From: Paenibacillus sp. DCT19
Lineage (GTDB): Bacteria > Bacillota > Bacilli > Paenibacillales > Paenibacillaceae
Assembly (NCBI RefSeq): GCF_003268635.1
Contig: NZ_CP029639.1
Location: forward strand, 2,801,501-2,865,500
Direction of reading: 5' to 3'
DNA length: 64,000 nucleotides
Below are positions 26,294 to 36,353 of the stretch, one piece after another. Each line of letters begins with the position of its first letter. Position 1 is the first letter of the stretch. Made by a program: the position numbers and the translations under genes. The notes beneath the pieces were generated by a model. The model was not told where the DNA came from. It did not search any database and saw nothing but the letters and a program-made list of their open reading frames with translations.

Positions 26294-27366
26294 GTGTTCA
26301 AAATCGGAAACCAAGGAACGTTCAAAACATTGCCAGATCAAGCTCAGGCCATTTACCAAGGAGATACCGCTGCGGTAGAAGAGTTCATTGAACAGGGCAT
26401 GGATCTGGAGGCTGAGATTGTACTCAGTCAATACACCGCTATGACACCTATTGATCTTGCTCTAATCAGCAATCAGCCGGCAGTAGTCAGGTTGTTAGTC
26501 TCGCACGGAGTTAATCTTAATGCCAAAAATAATCCGGCGATCCTGAAGGCCGTGAGAAGTTGTGGAGAAGAGATGGTGAGGTATTTGTACGAGAATGGTG
26601 CGAAATTAAACGGACTTAACCGTGTAAAATCAAGCGCTTATGATGAAGCTTATTATGGTAACAAAAAGAACATCCCTCTCCTGAATGAGCTTGGACTCGA
26701 TATTCGTAAATATGGCGGGAAAACCTTACGCAAAGCGGTAGCTGATCACGATATGAAGACCCTCCAGTATTTGCTAGATGAAGGGTAGATATTAACTATA
26801 ATGAGCCAGATATGGTCTATCCGTACAAAGCGACACCGCTCACGGTAGCGGCAAGATCGAATAACATGAAGATGGTGCGATATTTGGTGGAGCATGGTGC
26901 CGATGTAACGATTCAGGAGAAGGATGGAGAACGGGCATACACTATTGCGCTTAGTCATAAAAATGAAGAAATGGCGGAGTATCTGAAATCACTTGAACCG
27001 AAGGAATTCCATGACCTCAGCAATAGGTTGCTGGCGTTGAAGCCATACAAGTTGCCGAAAGAGTTAATTACGTTTCTATCCGAAGCACCACGGCGGATTG
27101 AAATTGCTGAGAATGAGTCCAACGTCCAGTATGTTGACATATTTAATCTTGTAGATACTGTTGAGATGAAAATGGGTAGACAGAAGCTGCTTCGCATCTC
27201 CTCGGAATTGGATCAATACTCGCATTTAATTATGGTATGGCATCCTAGTCAGAAGTGTATTGGATTCTATGATATTGAGCACCAAGAGTACGAGAATGTT
27301 GTTGCGCTTGAAGCATTTTTAGCTGATCCCGGAACTTCAATCGCGAACTACATGAATCAGCTCTGA
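26294..27366 (+). CDS. Ankyrin-repeat protein with C-terminal SUKH-like domain (frameshifted)
   Basis: A 357-residue protein after repair. The first 225 residues are ankyrin repeats (for example TPIDLALISNQPAVVRLLV and TPLTVAARSNNMKMVRYLV), and the last 110 form a SUKH-like domain (PYKLPKELITFLSEAP, later SHLIMVWHPSQKCIGFYD). This pairing fits an immunity protein that binds a secreted toxin. The frame breaks at the GGG of 26783-26785; adding G gives YLLDEGVDINYNEPD and joins the halves. GTG 26294 has GGAGG eight bases upstream. TATGAGA and TCTCATA flank the region before the ribosome site and could form a hairpin. No toxin gene is adjacent. Confidence 0.8.
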
Positions 27367-27415
27367 TTGATTCTGATATGTTTCAAACTTCAACCATGCT
27401 GACGAACATATTAAT

Positions 27416-27447
27416 AAAAGTCTGGTTCCATGAACCAGACTTTTTTG
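27416..27447 (+). terminator. Terminator after the ankyrin-SUKH gene
   Basis: AAAAGTCTGGTTC pairs with GAACCAGACTTTT around a very small loop, then T residues. Confidence 0.9.
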
Positions 27448-27562
27448 AATTTCAACATTTTTTTGGCATGGCGACGAATGGAGTTCCATTTTTCTAGTTT
27501 TAAAATCGCTATATGCAACATAAAGTACACAATGAGATGAATGTGTAGAAGGAGGAAACGGC

Positions 27563-28156
27563 ATGATCGATCCTATATTACAGGCTCCGAACGTACAGTT
27601 AGCAGGGGATTCAACAGCCGTGTTGAACTACAAGCGGGATCCACGGAATTATGTAACTCAGTTGTTTGGAGAACAGCTACCTACCATCAAAAATGGTTTC
27701 TTCAACGTTCACATGAGCAAGGGTATAATTGTGCAGCCACATTGGCACACGAATACCACAGAGATGATTGTGCTAATTAGCGGAGAGATAACAACCTCTG
27801 TATTTGACCCATTTACCCGTAAACGAATCAGTTACCATCTAACACCTGGGCAAGTGGCAATCTTTCCTAAAGGGTGGTTTCACTGGTTTGTGGCAGATAC
27901 AGATGATGTGCATTTGCTCACTATTTTTGATGTGCCAACACCTGACATTGTGCTTGGTGCGGACTTCCTTGCCGCAACGCCGCCTGAGGTGGCGCATCGC
28001 GCGTATTGTATCGACGAGGAAGCCTATTCCAAGGCGGTTGCCTCCATTCAAAATGATGCAATTCTTGGTCCACCGATTGGTTGTGGAGACTCAGTATTAG
28101 GCCAGTCCAGTCAACCATCCAAAGCATCCAAATCAGACAAATCATCAAAAACTTAA
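27563..28156 (+). CDS. Cupin-domain protein
   Basis: A 197-residue single-barrel cupin. The first motif is QPHWHTNTTEMIVLISGE (two His, one Glu) and the second is PGQVAIFPKGWFHWF (third His), which form a metal site. The C-terminal part, including LGPP, matches the longer cupin at 13384-14163, so the two are paralogues. The function is unknown. ATG 27563 has GGAGG upstream. The tail is rich in Ser and Lys. Confidence 0.8.
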   Translation: MIDPILQAPNVQLAGDSTAVLNYKRDPRNYVTQLFGEQLPTIKNGFFNVHMSKGIIVQPHWHTNTTEMIVLISGEITTSVFDPFTRKRISYHLTPGQVAIFPKGWFHWFVADTDDVHLLTIFDVPTPDIVLGADFLAATPPEVAHRAYCIDEEAYSKAVASIQNDAILGPPIGCGDSVLGQSSQPSKASKSDKSSKT

Positions 28157-28182
28157 ATCTCACTTATATGATAGTAATACAT

Positions 28183-28223
28183 AGACTCGTCAACTGGGAT
28201 AGCATCCAGATACGGGTCTTTTT
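28183..28223 (+). terminator. Terminator after the second cupin gene
   Basis: AGACTCG pairs with CGGGTCT (one G-T pair), with an inner CTGG/CCAG stem, then TTTTT. Confidence 0.75.
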
Positions 28224-28377
28224 CTTGATTTTGAATCGTGTGGGTTACATAAGAAATGGAATAGAAGGCGTGTAAATTAATTTAAAAGTACATATTTCTC
28301 TGTTAGAATAGTTGGCATATATCATTTTTTTCGGTCATCAAGTTACTCAATTAACTTAGAAAGTGGAGGGCTAGACT

Positions 28378-29079
28378 ATGGCAATGGCAGAGGCAGATAT
28401 ACTGGAAATCGCTGCAAAATATGCACCAGTTCTAATGTTTGATCTGAATGAACCCTTTTATCCAGACTTTGTAGGGATTTCAGTTTTGGAGCGTCCCGGA
28501 GCATCTCCATCATTCAGAAGAGAGATCGATTTTCCGATGGAGGCAGTGCAATATGTTATTGAATATGCCATCTGGTGGGATTATGAGATTGGACATTTGT
28601 ACGAAATGGAACATGTATGGATCTATGTTGGTCACGACGGTGAAGTCGTGGATTGTGAAGCCAGTTTTCATGGTAAAGTACTCCGTGGCATGTTGAAGGA
28701 TCGAATGAATGTTGTCGACAATCAGGTGTTTCTGTACTCACAACCGGGCAAGCATGCTTTTTCACCTTTACCTGTCGTATTTGAACTGTTGCCAGACTTA
28801 TATAGTGCAGCAGGAGCGAAGGCTGGGTGTGATGGTTTGTTAGTCAATGAGTTATTCCAGGACTATTTTGAAACAAATGCTGAGATTGATGCCCGTGTGC
28901 AGAAATATCTATTAAGTAAATCGTTTATCCCTGCAATGGTGTTTGAAGAATACCACTTGAAGCTGGAAACCTTTATGCCATGGGATCAGTTGTTTACACT
29001 CATTCCACAGCGAATCAAAAGTCGATTGAAAGAACTGGAACATTGGTTTGAGCAATCTTCGTCTTCATCTTCATCTTAG
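28378..29079 (+). CDS. Conserved hypothetical protein, Vps62-like in part
   Basis: A 233-residue soluble protein. The segments YAPVLMFDLNEPFYPDF and EMEHVWIYVG resemble parts of Vps62-related proteins, but the match is by eye and weak. The C-terminus ends in seven or eight serines (TCT/TCA codons), which may vary in length. No signal peptide. ATG 28378 follows GTGGAGGG. Flanked by terminators on both sides, so it is a single-gene unit. Confidence 0.6.
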   Translation: MAMAEADILEIAAKYAPVLMFDLNEPFYPDFVGISVLERPGASPSFRREIDFPMEAVQYVIEYAIWWDYEIGHLYEMEHVWIYVGHDGEVVDCEASFHGKVLRGMLKDRMNVVDNQVFLYSQPGKHAFSPLPVVFELLPDLYSAAGAKAGCDGLLVNELFQDYFETNAEIDARVQKYLLSKSFIPAMVFEEYHLKLETFMPWDQLFTLIPQRIKSRLKELEHWFEQSSSSSSS

Positions 29080-29121
29080 TTTAGTAGCTAAGACTCAATT
29101 CTATAACTTATAAGAACAGAG

Positions 29122-29153
29122 AATCAAACTCTTTAGAAGAGTTTGATTTTTTT
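29122..29153 (+). terminator. Terminator after the hypothetical gene
   Basis: AATCAAACTCTT pairs with AAGAGTTTGATT, followed by T residues. Confidence 0.9.
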
Positions 29154-29616
29154 GTCATCTATGAAGATATCATCTCAATTGGATGGAATTTGAAATTCTA
29201 ACCTGAATCCAAAGTCACAGAAATGCACAACCGCTAATTTGCACATGGGGTTTGCTTTTGAGTGTATGTAGGTCTTTGTGCTTGGTATAAGTGATTCTAA
29301 ATACCTTACATCAGATTGAATTACAGATATATTTAAAATGTTAATGAATTTAATAGTTGTTTAGATTTTCGTGATTACGAACAATTAGTGTCTAATTTTA
29401 TGGATATTTAGATTTTATTTTACAAAAAGAAAGGTGCTATAGAATCTTTTATTTTTTTCGTAATAGCGAAAAATTTAATAATTACAAATCTTCTATTCAC
29501 ATTTTTGATAGTAATGTCGAAATAAATCGTAAGTTGTCTAGAGCGTTGCCCGGGGGAAGGGGTTACAGACGCAATAAATACATAACTGGACACGAAGATG
29601 CCTAGGAGGAGATTAG
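29154..29616. other. AT-rich intergenic region upstream of the chemosensory operon
   Basis: 463 bases without a supported gene. It is very AT-rich from about 29330 to 29500 and ends in CTAGGAGGAG, the ribosome binding site of the MCP gene. I looked for a GEMM (cyclic di-GMP) riboswitch and a SigD promoter and found neither convincingly. Confidence 0.6.
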
Positions 29617-31206
29617 ATGAAGTGGTTCGGTAATTTGAAGACAGCAACAAAGATTATTTCAGCATTTTTAATTGTGTCCATGATTCTGGCAGCACTCGGG
29701 ATTTATTCAGTCATTACATTGAGAAGTACGAACGAACGCATGCAAGAAATGTACAACAACAATCTCATCTCTGTACGAGAAATATCAGCAGCACAAGTAG
29801 ATTATCAACGGATGCGTGTAGGTGTGCGTGACCTCAACACAGAATCCATTGACGCTGAACAAACTAGAATTATGGATAATATCACTTCAATTCGTCAAAC
29901 GCTTGATGAACATATCAATGTCTATCGTCCATTAGCTACTACTCCTCAAGAGAGTGACCTTCTTCGCAACTTCGATACACAATATGCAAGCTATTTAAAA
30001 TTATTTGACCAAGGAGCGAACCTAGCTCTTGCAGATAATTCCGCTGAATTTACCCGTTTTCTTAGAGAAACATTAAAGCCTTCTGGTGATATTGTTGTAC
30101 AGCTGTTGTCAGACCTTGTGGATACGAATGTAAGCTTAGCTTCAGAAGCTAATGCCAAGTCAGAAGCGGCATATTCTTCTGCTTTTATGGTAACCATCAT
30201 TTTAGTTGTTCTAGCAGTGATCTTTAGTGTATTAATCGGATATATTATTTCACGTTCCATTTCCAAGCCGTTATTGTCCATGGTGGACTTGGCAAGAGAA
30301 GTAGCGGGCGGTAATCTTACCCTCAAGTCCAATATTTCATCCCAAGATGAAGTGGGACAACTAGCCCAAGCTCTGAATCGCATGGTCGATAACTTGAAAA
30401 CATTGATCGACAGCATTGTAATGAACTCACAAAGTGTTGCTGCATCATCTGAGCAAATCTCAGCAAGTACACAAGAAATTGCAAGCACAAGCACAAGTCA
30501 GTCGAGCGAGGCAGCGAATATTTCTGAACTGTTCAAGGAGCTTTCCCTTGCCATTAACTCCGTTGCAGCAAGTGCTGAAGAAGCGGCAGAGCTGTCCAAT
30601 GATACCGTGAAAACAGCACGTGAAGGTGGACATGTCGTGCAAACTTCACTCGAAGGCATGCAGGCTGTGAATGTCAAAATGTCACAGTTAGAAGAAGATT
30701 CTCGCAAAATTGGTGACATCATTGAAGTGATTGATGATATCGCAGAGCAGACGAATCTACTTGCACTGAACGCAGCCATTGAAGCGGCTCGGGCAGGCGA
30801 ACAAGGACGTGGGTTTGCAGTTGTAGCCGATGAAGTACGTAAACTCGCAGAACGAAGCGGTGAAGCAACGAAAGAGATCACGAACATTATTAAAGTGATG
30901 CAAGAAAATACAAGACAGAGTGTTCGTGCAGTAGCAGATAGCGTGGAGCAATCCTCCATGACAGGACAAGCATTTGATCAGATTATTGAGATGGTCAATA
31001 ATTCTTCACACAAAGTAAACGAAATTGCGGCTGCGTGCGAAGAGGAAGCGGCACAGGCAGCAGAAGTGATGAGCTCTGTTGAATCAATCTCAGCATCTAG
31101 TGAGGAATCCGCTGCGGCTTCAGAGGAAACTGCTGCAACATGTCAATCACTGGCACACCTGGCTGAAGAGCTGGCTCATTCCGCATCTGCATTTAAGACT
31201 CAATAA
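29617..31206 (+). CDS. Methyl-accepting chemotaxis protein
   Basis: A 529-residue transmembrane chemoreceptor. Membrane segment 1 is at residues about 12-32 and segment 2 at about 190-212; the outside part between them is a helical four-helix-bundle sensor. A HAMP domain (about 213-265) leads to the long signalling coiled coil. The hairpin tip [20 protein letters not shown] and [13 protein letters not shown] is perfectly conserved and binds CheA and CheW. It heads a three-gene operon with cheW and cheA. The ligand is not deducible. Confidence 0.93.
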   Translation: MKWFGNLKTATKIISAFLIVSMILAALGIYSVITLRSTNERMQEMYNNNLISVREISAAQVDYQRMRVGVRDLNTESIDAEQTRIMDNITSIRQTLDEHINVYRPLATTPQESDLLRNFDTQYASYLKLFDQGANLALADNSAEFTRFLRETLKPSGDIVVQLLSDLVDTNVSLASEANAKSEAAYSSAFMVTIILVVLAVIFSVLIGYIISRSISKPLLSMVDLAREVAGGNLTLKSNISSQDEVGQLAQALNRMVDNLKTLIDSIVMNSQSVAASSEQISASTQEIASTSTSQSSEAANISELFKELSLAINSVAASAEEAAELSNDTVKTAREGGHVVQTSLEGMQAVNVKMSQLEEDSRKIGDIIEVIDDIAEQTNLLALNAAIEAARAGEQGRGFAVVADEVRKLAERSGEATKEITNIIKVMQENTRQSVRAVADSVEQSSMTGQAFDQIIEMVNNSSHKVNEIAAACEEEAAQAAEVMSSVESISASSEESAAASEETAATCQSLAHLAEELAHSASAFKTQ

Positions 31207-31229
31207 TCATATCAAACAGAGGTGACCAG

Positions 31230-31655
31230 ATGTCTTCACTTCAGCAAGAGCAGTACATTGAACTATCCGTTGGGGCTGAAACCTGCGCGATCCGGATTGA
31301 AGAGATTCATGAAATTATTAAAATGCTTAGTATTACAGATATTCCTTACAGCCGTCCGGAGGTAAAAGGTGTTGTTAATCTTAGAGGTAAGGTTGTATGT
31401 GTAGTGAGTTTACGCAATCTGTTAGGAATGCCTGATGAGCCGGATACAAGATCAACACGAATTATTGTTGTCCGTTATCAGGAGGAATATGTGGGACTTA
31501 TTGTCGATAAAGTCAACAAAGTGACTACGTATAATGAAATTCATCCTCCGACGAGCGGGCATGCCCGAAGCCGAGAAGCCGTCTTTCTTGGTGTTGGACA
31601 ACGTGAAGACCAACTTGTGGGCATTTTGAAATTAGAAGAAATATTGGGCGGATAG
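31230..31655 (+). CDS. cheW: CheW chemotaxis coupling protein
   Basis: A 141-residue SH3-like coupling protein that links receptors to CheA. The family core YIELSVGAETCAIRIEEIHE, RPEVKGVVNLRGKVVCVVSL and VGLIVDKVNKV is complete. It lies between the MCP and cheA genes with 23 and 18 base gaps. Confidence 0.93.
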   Translation: MSSLQQEQYIELSVGAETCAIRIEEIHEIIKMLSITDIPYSRPEVKGVVNLRGKVVCVVSLRNLLGMPDEPDTRSTRIIVVRYQEEYVGLIVDKVNKVTTYNEIHPPTSGHARSREAVFLGVGQREDQLVGILKLEEILGG

Positions 31656-31673
31656 GGAGGGGAACATGAAATG

Positions 31674-33674
31674 ATGGATTTATCTGCCTACCGCGACATC
31701 TTCATAGAGGAATTAAATGATCAGTTGGAGCGCATGGATCAATCGCTGTTGGAACTGGAACGTTCTCCATCGGTTGAGCTTGTTCAGACGCTTTTCCGTG
31801 CAGCGCATACCATTAAAGGATCAGCTTCAACCATGGACTTTAGGGAACTAAGTGATCTAACCCATGAGGTGGAGTTTGCACTGGAATGGGTGCGTGACAA
31901 GAAGCCTGAGATAAATTCGGTGCTTATAGATACGCTGTTCCGTTCTCTAGATGCAATGAAGGTGCTACGGGATCAGTACATTAGTGGTCAGCCATTTCAG
32001 AATTTTAAGAGCGTGGTTGCGGAGATCCAATCCCTTATTCAAAAGCCCGTCGTTATGGAGCCAGTGAAGGCTCCCGAGCTTAAGAAGTCGGAATGGTTAG
32101 TTGCACAAGAGGCTGTAGATGCGGGGCGTCAGCTTTTCTCCATTCGAATTACGTTGGAAACGGCTTGTATGATGAAGGCCGCAAGATACTTTATTTTGAG
32201 GCAGAGAATTGAAGAACATGGGGGTACAATCATTGCAGCTTCTCTGGCAGATCAAGTAGCTAGTGGGGAAGACGATGATCGATACACCAATTGTGTTATT
32301 GTGGCGGCAATTGCAGACAACCCACAGGTTATGCAGGCAGAACTCTCCAATGAGTCAGATGTGCAGGGTGTGGTCATAGAGGCGTATGCTAGAGAGTTGG
32401 CCGTGGTTCCTAACGAACCAATGGTTGTTCAGGAGATAGCTGAAGCAGGTCTTGTTAACCCATCTGCGGAAAAATCACTCTCGGACGACCGTAACAAAGG
32501 TACCCAACCTACCGTAAGAGTAAACGTTGAGCGTCTGGATCATCTGATGAATCTGGTCGGAGAACTACTCATTGACCAGACCTCACTTGCTGATCTGAGT
32601 GGCGAAGGGGCACGTAGTACCCCTTCGCCGTTAATGCAGAGCATTGGCGGTGTCTCGGATCATATGGGCAGAGTGATCAAGGAGCTGCAAGAAGGCGTAA
32701 TGAAGACACGTATGCTGCCTATTGATCAACTATTCAGTCGTTTCCCACGTCTAGTTCGTGATCTATCCCAGAAGCTGGGTAAAGAATTGGAACTGATTAT
32801 TCAAGGCGGAGAGACAGAGCTTGATCGGATGATTATTGAGGAATTGAGTGACCCATTGATTCACTTGATTCGAAACAGTGCAGATCATGGCATTGAGAGT
32901 CGAGAGATTCGAGAGCAACAGGGTAAACCCACCAAAGGAAAAATCACACTTACCTCATTTCACGAGGAAAATCATGTCGTTATCCGATACTCGGATGATG
33001 GTAAAGGCATTGACGGTGAACGAATTAAAGCTTCTGCGTTAAGCAAGGGCTTAATTACGGAGGAGCAAGCCTCACATCTGACAGAGCAGGAAGCAGTTCA
33101 TCTCATCTTTGAACCAGGATTCTCTACCGCTTCCTCGGTGAGTGAGGTTTCAGGCCGCGGAGTGGGTATGGACATTGTGAGAAGCCAGATTGGTCGACTG
33201 AACGGCATTATTGACATTGACACGGAGCCTGGTAAAGGAACGACATTCACCATCCGGTTACCTCTTACGCTTGCGATTATCAAAGGCTTACTTGTTAAAG
33301 TTTCGGGTCGTGTATTGATCATCCCAATGTACAATATTGCGGAGATCGTTCGCATCGCTCCAGAAGACATTCAAACGATACAAGGGCAGCTAGCTATCTT
33401 GAATCATGGACGTATTGTGCCGTTCCATTGGTTGCGGGATAAACTGAATTATCCGCCCACAAGCCGGGAATCCAAGACGATTCCTCTCATTATCGTTCGC
33501 TCTGTGGACAAAACCGCGGCTTTTGCTGTGGACGAAATCATGGGCAATCAAGAAGTTGTTATTAAGAGTCTAGGATCGTATCTAGGGGCAATGAACCATC
33601 TGTCTGGTGCAACAATTCTGGGCAATGGACGAGTGGCTGTCATCCTTGATGCATCGTATTTGGTAAGCCAATAG
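31674..33674 (+). CDS. cheA: CheA-type chemotaxis histidine kinase
   Basis: A 666-residue kinase. The P1 domain carries the phospho-acceptor His45 (FRAAHTIKGSA). Residues about 145-255 form a P2-like region. A dimer domain (P3), the ATPase (P4, with NSADHGIESREIR and GRGVGMDIVRSQI) and a CheW-like P5 (VLIIPMYNIAEIVR) follow. It would phosphorylate a CheY-type partner, but no cheY, cheB or cheR is in the window. I chose the second of two adjacent ATG codons, with GGAGG upstream of both. A terminator follows. Confidence 0.93.
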   Translation: MDLSAYRDIFIEELNDQLERMDQSLLELERSPSVELVQTLFRAAHTIKGSASTMDFRELSDLTHEVEFALEWVRDKKPEINSVLIDTLFRSLDAMKVLRDQYISGQPFQNFKSVVAEIQSLIQKPVVMEPVKAPELKKSEWLVAQEAVDAGRQLFSIRITLETACMMKAARYFILRQRIEEHGGTIIAASLADQVASGEDDDRYTNCVIVAAIADNPQVMQAELSNESDVQGVVIEAYARELAVVPNEPMVVQEIAEAGLVNPSAEKSLSDDRNKGTQPTVRVNVERLDHLMNLVGELLIDQTSLADLSGEGARSTPSPLMQSIGGVSDHMGRVIKELQEGVMKTRMLPIDQLFSRFPRLVRDLSQKLGKELELIIQGGETELDRMIIEELSDPLIHLIRNSADHGIESREIREQQGKPTKGKITLTSFHEENHVVIRYSDDGKGIDGERIKASALSKGLITEEQASHLTEQEAVHLIFEPGFSTASSVSEVSGRGVGMDIVRSQIGRLNGIIDIDTEPGKGTTFTIRLPLTLAIIKGLLVKVSGRVLIIPMYNIAEIVRIAPEDIQTIQGQLAILNHGRIVPFHWLRDKLNYPPTSRESKTIPLIIVRSVDKTAAFAVDEIMGNQEVVIKSLGSYLGAMNHLSGATILGNGRVAVILDASYLVSQ

Positions 33675-33737
33675 ATAAGCGAACTGTCAAATCAAGATCG
33701 AATAGTAACACCATTGAGATATCATAATGGGAATAAC

Positions 33738-33786
33738 AAAAGAGTGCTTTATTATCCTGCTGCTTAGGATGATAGGGCACTCTTTT
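33738..33786. terminator. Bidirectional terminator between cheA and the LysR gene
   Basis: AAAAGAGTGC pairs with GCACTCTTTT, with an inner ATTATCCT/AGGATGAT stem, between convergent genes. Confidence 0.85.
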
Positions 33787-33813
33787 GCGCATAAATGTTC
33801 GTTTTTGACTAAG

Positions 33814-34698
33814 TTACGATTTGAAGATTAGATCCATGAAGCGGTTCGTTACCAGAGAAGTAGGCATATTGCGCTTGGTCATAATTCCGACGTGGGAAGG
33901 AGGTAAGGACACATCCAGCTGAATTTCGAACAATGAGCCTTCCTCCAGTTCCTTGGATATAAACTCCCGAGTTACATATGAGATTCCTAGCCCCCGCCTT
34001 GCCAGCTCAATGAGGAGATCGACACTACCTACCTCAATTTCCGGTTTAAGCGTATAGCCATAGGAATTAAACAATTCCGTGATGGCCATCCGTACCCGGC
34101 TATTCCGAGAGAAGAGAATCAACTGATGTTCAAGCAGCATCTCCAGAGACAGCACCTTGTCTTTAAGTTCAGCATAGCGCTCCCCAGCGACGAAACAATC
34201 CTTGAGCTGAATACTTTCTCTTACTTCTAATTGAGGGTCAACAATTGGCATGCGGACAACGCCTAGATCGATTTTACCCTCTTTTAGAAATGTGATCACT
34301 TCCGGCGTGGTTCCGTGGCTTAGATGCAGCTTGATGTTTGGATATAGAACGTGAAATTCTTCGAGATAAGACAACATGTAATGTTTAAACAGGGAATCAC
34401 TACCGCCAATTCTAAGCTCACCGCTATCCAAGCTTTTTAATGCAGCCATCTTTTCCTCAGCCAGAGATATTAGAATCTGTGACTGTTCAATGTAAGAGTA
34501 CAGGCTCATGCCCTCTTGCGTCAGCGCGACACCTTTGGAGTTACGGTAAAACAATGTTAAACCAAAGCTTTCTTCAAGCTGCTTGATCGCATGACTGACA
34601 CTTGGTTGCGTAATGTATAGTACTTTTGCCGCTTGAGTTAAACTTCCCGTTTTGGCAGCCCAATAAAACACCTTATATAATTCATAATTTGTTGTCAT
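33814..34698 (-). CDS. LysR family transcriptional regulator
   Basis: A 294-residue LTTR. The N-terminal HTH (TGSLTQAAKVLYITQPSVSH) is followed by a linker helix and a periplasmic-binding-like effector domain (GELRIGGSDSLF to about 290). It is divergent from zwf, with 111 bases between start codons. An inverted repeat, ATAGATATGGTCTAT, overlaps its own start codon and a second repeat lies near the zwf promoter, so it likely controls both. The effector is unknown. Confidence 0.93.
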   Translation of the reverse strand: MTTNYELYKVFYWAAKTGSLTQAAKVLYITQPSVSHAIKQLEESFGLTLFYRNSKGVALTQEGMSLYSYIEQSQILISLAEEKMAALKSLDSGELRIGGSDSLFKHYMLSYLEEFHVLYPNIKLHLSHGTTPEVITFLKEGKIDLGVVRMPIVDPQLEVRESIQLKDCFVAGERYAELKDKVLSLEMLLEHQLILFSRNSRVRMAITELFNSYGYTLKPEIEVGSVDLLIELARRGLGISYVTREFISKELEEGSLFEIQLDVSLPPSHVGIMTKRNMPTSLVTNRFMDLIFKS

Positions 34699-34711
34699 AG
34701 ATATGGTCTAT
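34697..34711. promoter_or_regulatory. LysR-type binding site (T-N11-A) at the LysR start
   Basis: ATAGA-N5-TCTAT is symmetrical and contains the T-N11-A core of LTTR boxes. It overlaps the minus-strand start codon, so autoregulation is likely. Confidence 0.5.
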
Positions 34712-34744
34712 AGCTCCTGTGAAATATATTAATTACTTGTATGG

Positions 34745-34762
34745 CTATAAAACGTATTATAG
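34745..34762. promoter_or_regulatory. Inverted repeat at the zwf promoter
   Basis: CTATAA-N6-TTATAG is a perfect 6-6-6 repeat lying over the likely -10 (TATTAT or TATAGT) of zwf. It may be the LysR target or part of it. Confidence 0.45.
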
Positions 34763-34809
34763 TGTAACTACAGCAAAGAAACCAGAGTTACTTGGAAGGA
34801 GATAGTGAG

Positions 34810-36333
34810 ATGGAACCAACATCCCTAATTTTGTTTGGTGCTACTGGCGATTTAGCCAAAAGAAAAATATATCCTGCATTATATAATTTATACATTGAGC
34901 AGAAGCTTCCAGAATCTTTCTCCTTGATTGGCTTAGGTCGTAGAGAATGGTCTGATGAATTCTTTCAGGCACAAGTGGAAAAGTCGCTTCATGAGTTTTC
35001 CAGACGCCAGGCTGATCCGGCACAAGTGAAGTCTTTTGTAAAAGCTTTTCGCTACAGTGTATTGAATATAAGCCATAAGGAAGATTATATAAAGTTGTTA
35101 GATCTTGTTCAGAAGAGAGAAGCTGAGCTGAGCATTCCTTCCAACCGTTTGTTTTACCTCTCCGTTGGACCGGAATTCTTCGAGCCAATTGCGCAGAATA
35201 TCCAAGAGAGCGGCTTAGGCTCAACAGAAGGCTGGAAACGTCTTGTTATTGAGAAGCCATTCGGACATGATCTCCAGTCTGCTCGTGATCTTAATCGCAA
35301 CTTGAGTGAGTCTTTCACTGAGGAAGAAATTTATCGGATTGACCATTATCTGGGTAAACCGATGGTACAACGCTTGGAGACACTGCATCAAAGTAATCCA
35401 ATTATGAAGGCGTTGTGGAACAATCGCTACATCTCGAATGTGCAGATTACAGCCAACGAGACAGTAGGTGTAGAGGAACGGGCATCTTATTATGATCATG
35501 TAGGTGCAGTGCGGGATATGTTCCAGAATCACATGCTGCAATTGCTGATGATGATGGCGATCCAGCTTCCTTACAACAGCACACCGGAAAAAGTAGGCTT
35601 GAAGAAAAAGCATATTATGGAATCCATCTTACCTTTGCAAAAACAAACGGTTGGAGCGAGCGTAATCCGTGGACAATATGCAGAGGGAAGCATCCAAGGC
35701 AAACCTGTTAATGCTTATACTGCTGAACCAGGTGTAGCTGAGAACACCATGAACGATACGTTCATCGCTGCGAAGCTACAAATTGATGATTTCTTCTGGC
35801 GTGGTGTTCCATTCTACATCCGTACGGGTAAAAGAATGAAGGAGAAATCCACACGCATCGTCATTGAATTCAAAGAACCATCCGGTCAAGCTCATGGAGT
35901 CAAGAGCAACGGCTCCAAACCTAATTTGCTTGTCATTGAGATGAGTCCTGATCAAAGTATGACATTGCAACTGAATGCAAGTGATCCGCAGAATAAGGGA
36001 GACTTCAAGCCAGTACACATTGATCTTTCTCCTGATCGCGAAGATCTAGCCGAAGCGTATGAGAACTTGATTCATGATGCATTGCATGGCGATCCAACAT
36101 TCTTCGCACACTGGGATGAAGTTGAGTTGTCATGGGCTTGGGTGCAACCGATTTTGGATGCTTTTACTGAGAATCTGTTACCTCTTCACTTATATCCTGC
36201 AGGAAGTTACGGTCCAGCAGAATCAGATGCGATGCTTGCGGCCGAAGGCCACCATTGGTGGTTTGACGAGCCGACTGATCAGGATACAACATCCGTAACG
36301 GATGTTCCTTTGGCAGTGAATGGCAACCTGTAA
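34810..36333 (+). CDS. zwf: Glucose-6-phosphate 1-dehydrogenase
   Basis: First enzyme of the oxidative pentose phosphate pathway: glucose-6-phosphate plus NADP gives 6-phosphogluconolactone. The 507-residue protein starts with the coenzyme motif FGATGDLAKRKIYPAL and carries the active-site RIDHYLGKPMVQ; the C-terminal domain is complete. ATG 34810 has AAGGAG eight bases upstream, better than TTG 34792. It heads the zwf-tal-gnd unit. Confidence 0.97.
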   Translation: MEPTSLILFGATGDLAKRKIYPALYNLYIEQKLPESFSLIGLGRREWSDEFFQAQVEKSLHEFSRRQADPAQVKSFVKAFRYSVLNISHKEDYIKLLDLVQKREAELSIPSNRLFYLSVGPEFFEPIAQNIQESGLGSTEGWKRLVIEKPFGHDLQSARDLNRNLSESFTEEEIYRIDHYLGKPMVQRLETLHQSNPIMKALWNNRYISNVQITANETVGVEERASYYDHVGAVRDMFQNHMLQLLMMMAIQLPYNSTPEKVGLKKKHIMESILPLQKQTVGASVIRGQYAEGSIQGKPVNAYTAEPGVAENTMNDTFIAAKLQIDDFFWRGVPFYIRTGKRMKEKSTRIVIEFKEPSGQAHGVKSNGSKPNLLVIEMSPDQSMTLQLNASDPQNKGDFKPVHIDLSPDREDLAEAYENLIHDALHGDPTFFAHWDEVELSWAWVQPILDAFTENLLPLHLYPAGSYGPAESDAMLAAEGHHWWFDEPTDQDTTSVTDVPLAVNGNL

Positions 36334-36353
36334 TACCTAACACATGTATTCAA

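Noticed and set aside
29520..29600. Cyclic di-GMP (GEMM) riboswitch upstream of the MCP gene
   Set aside because: The GC-rich segment does not contain the conserved GEMM core segments, and the fold is not supported.
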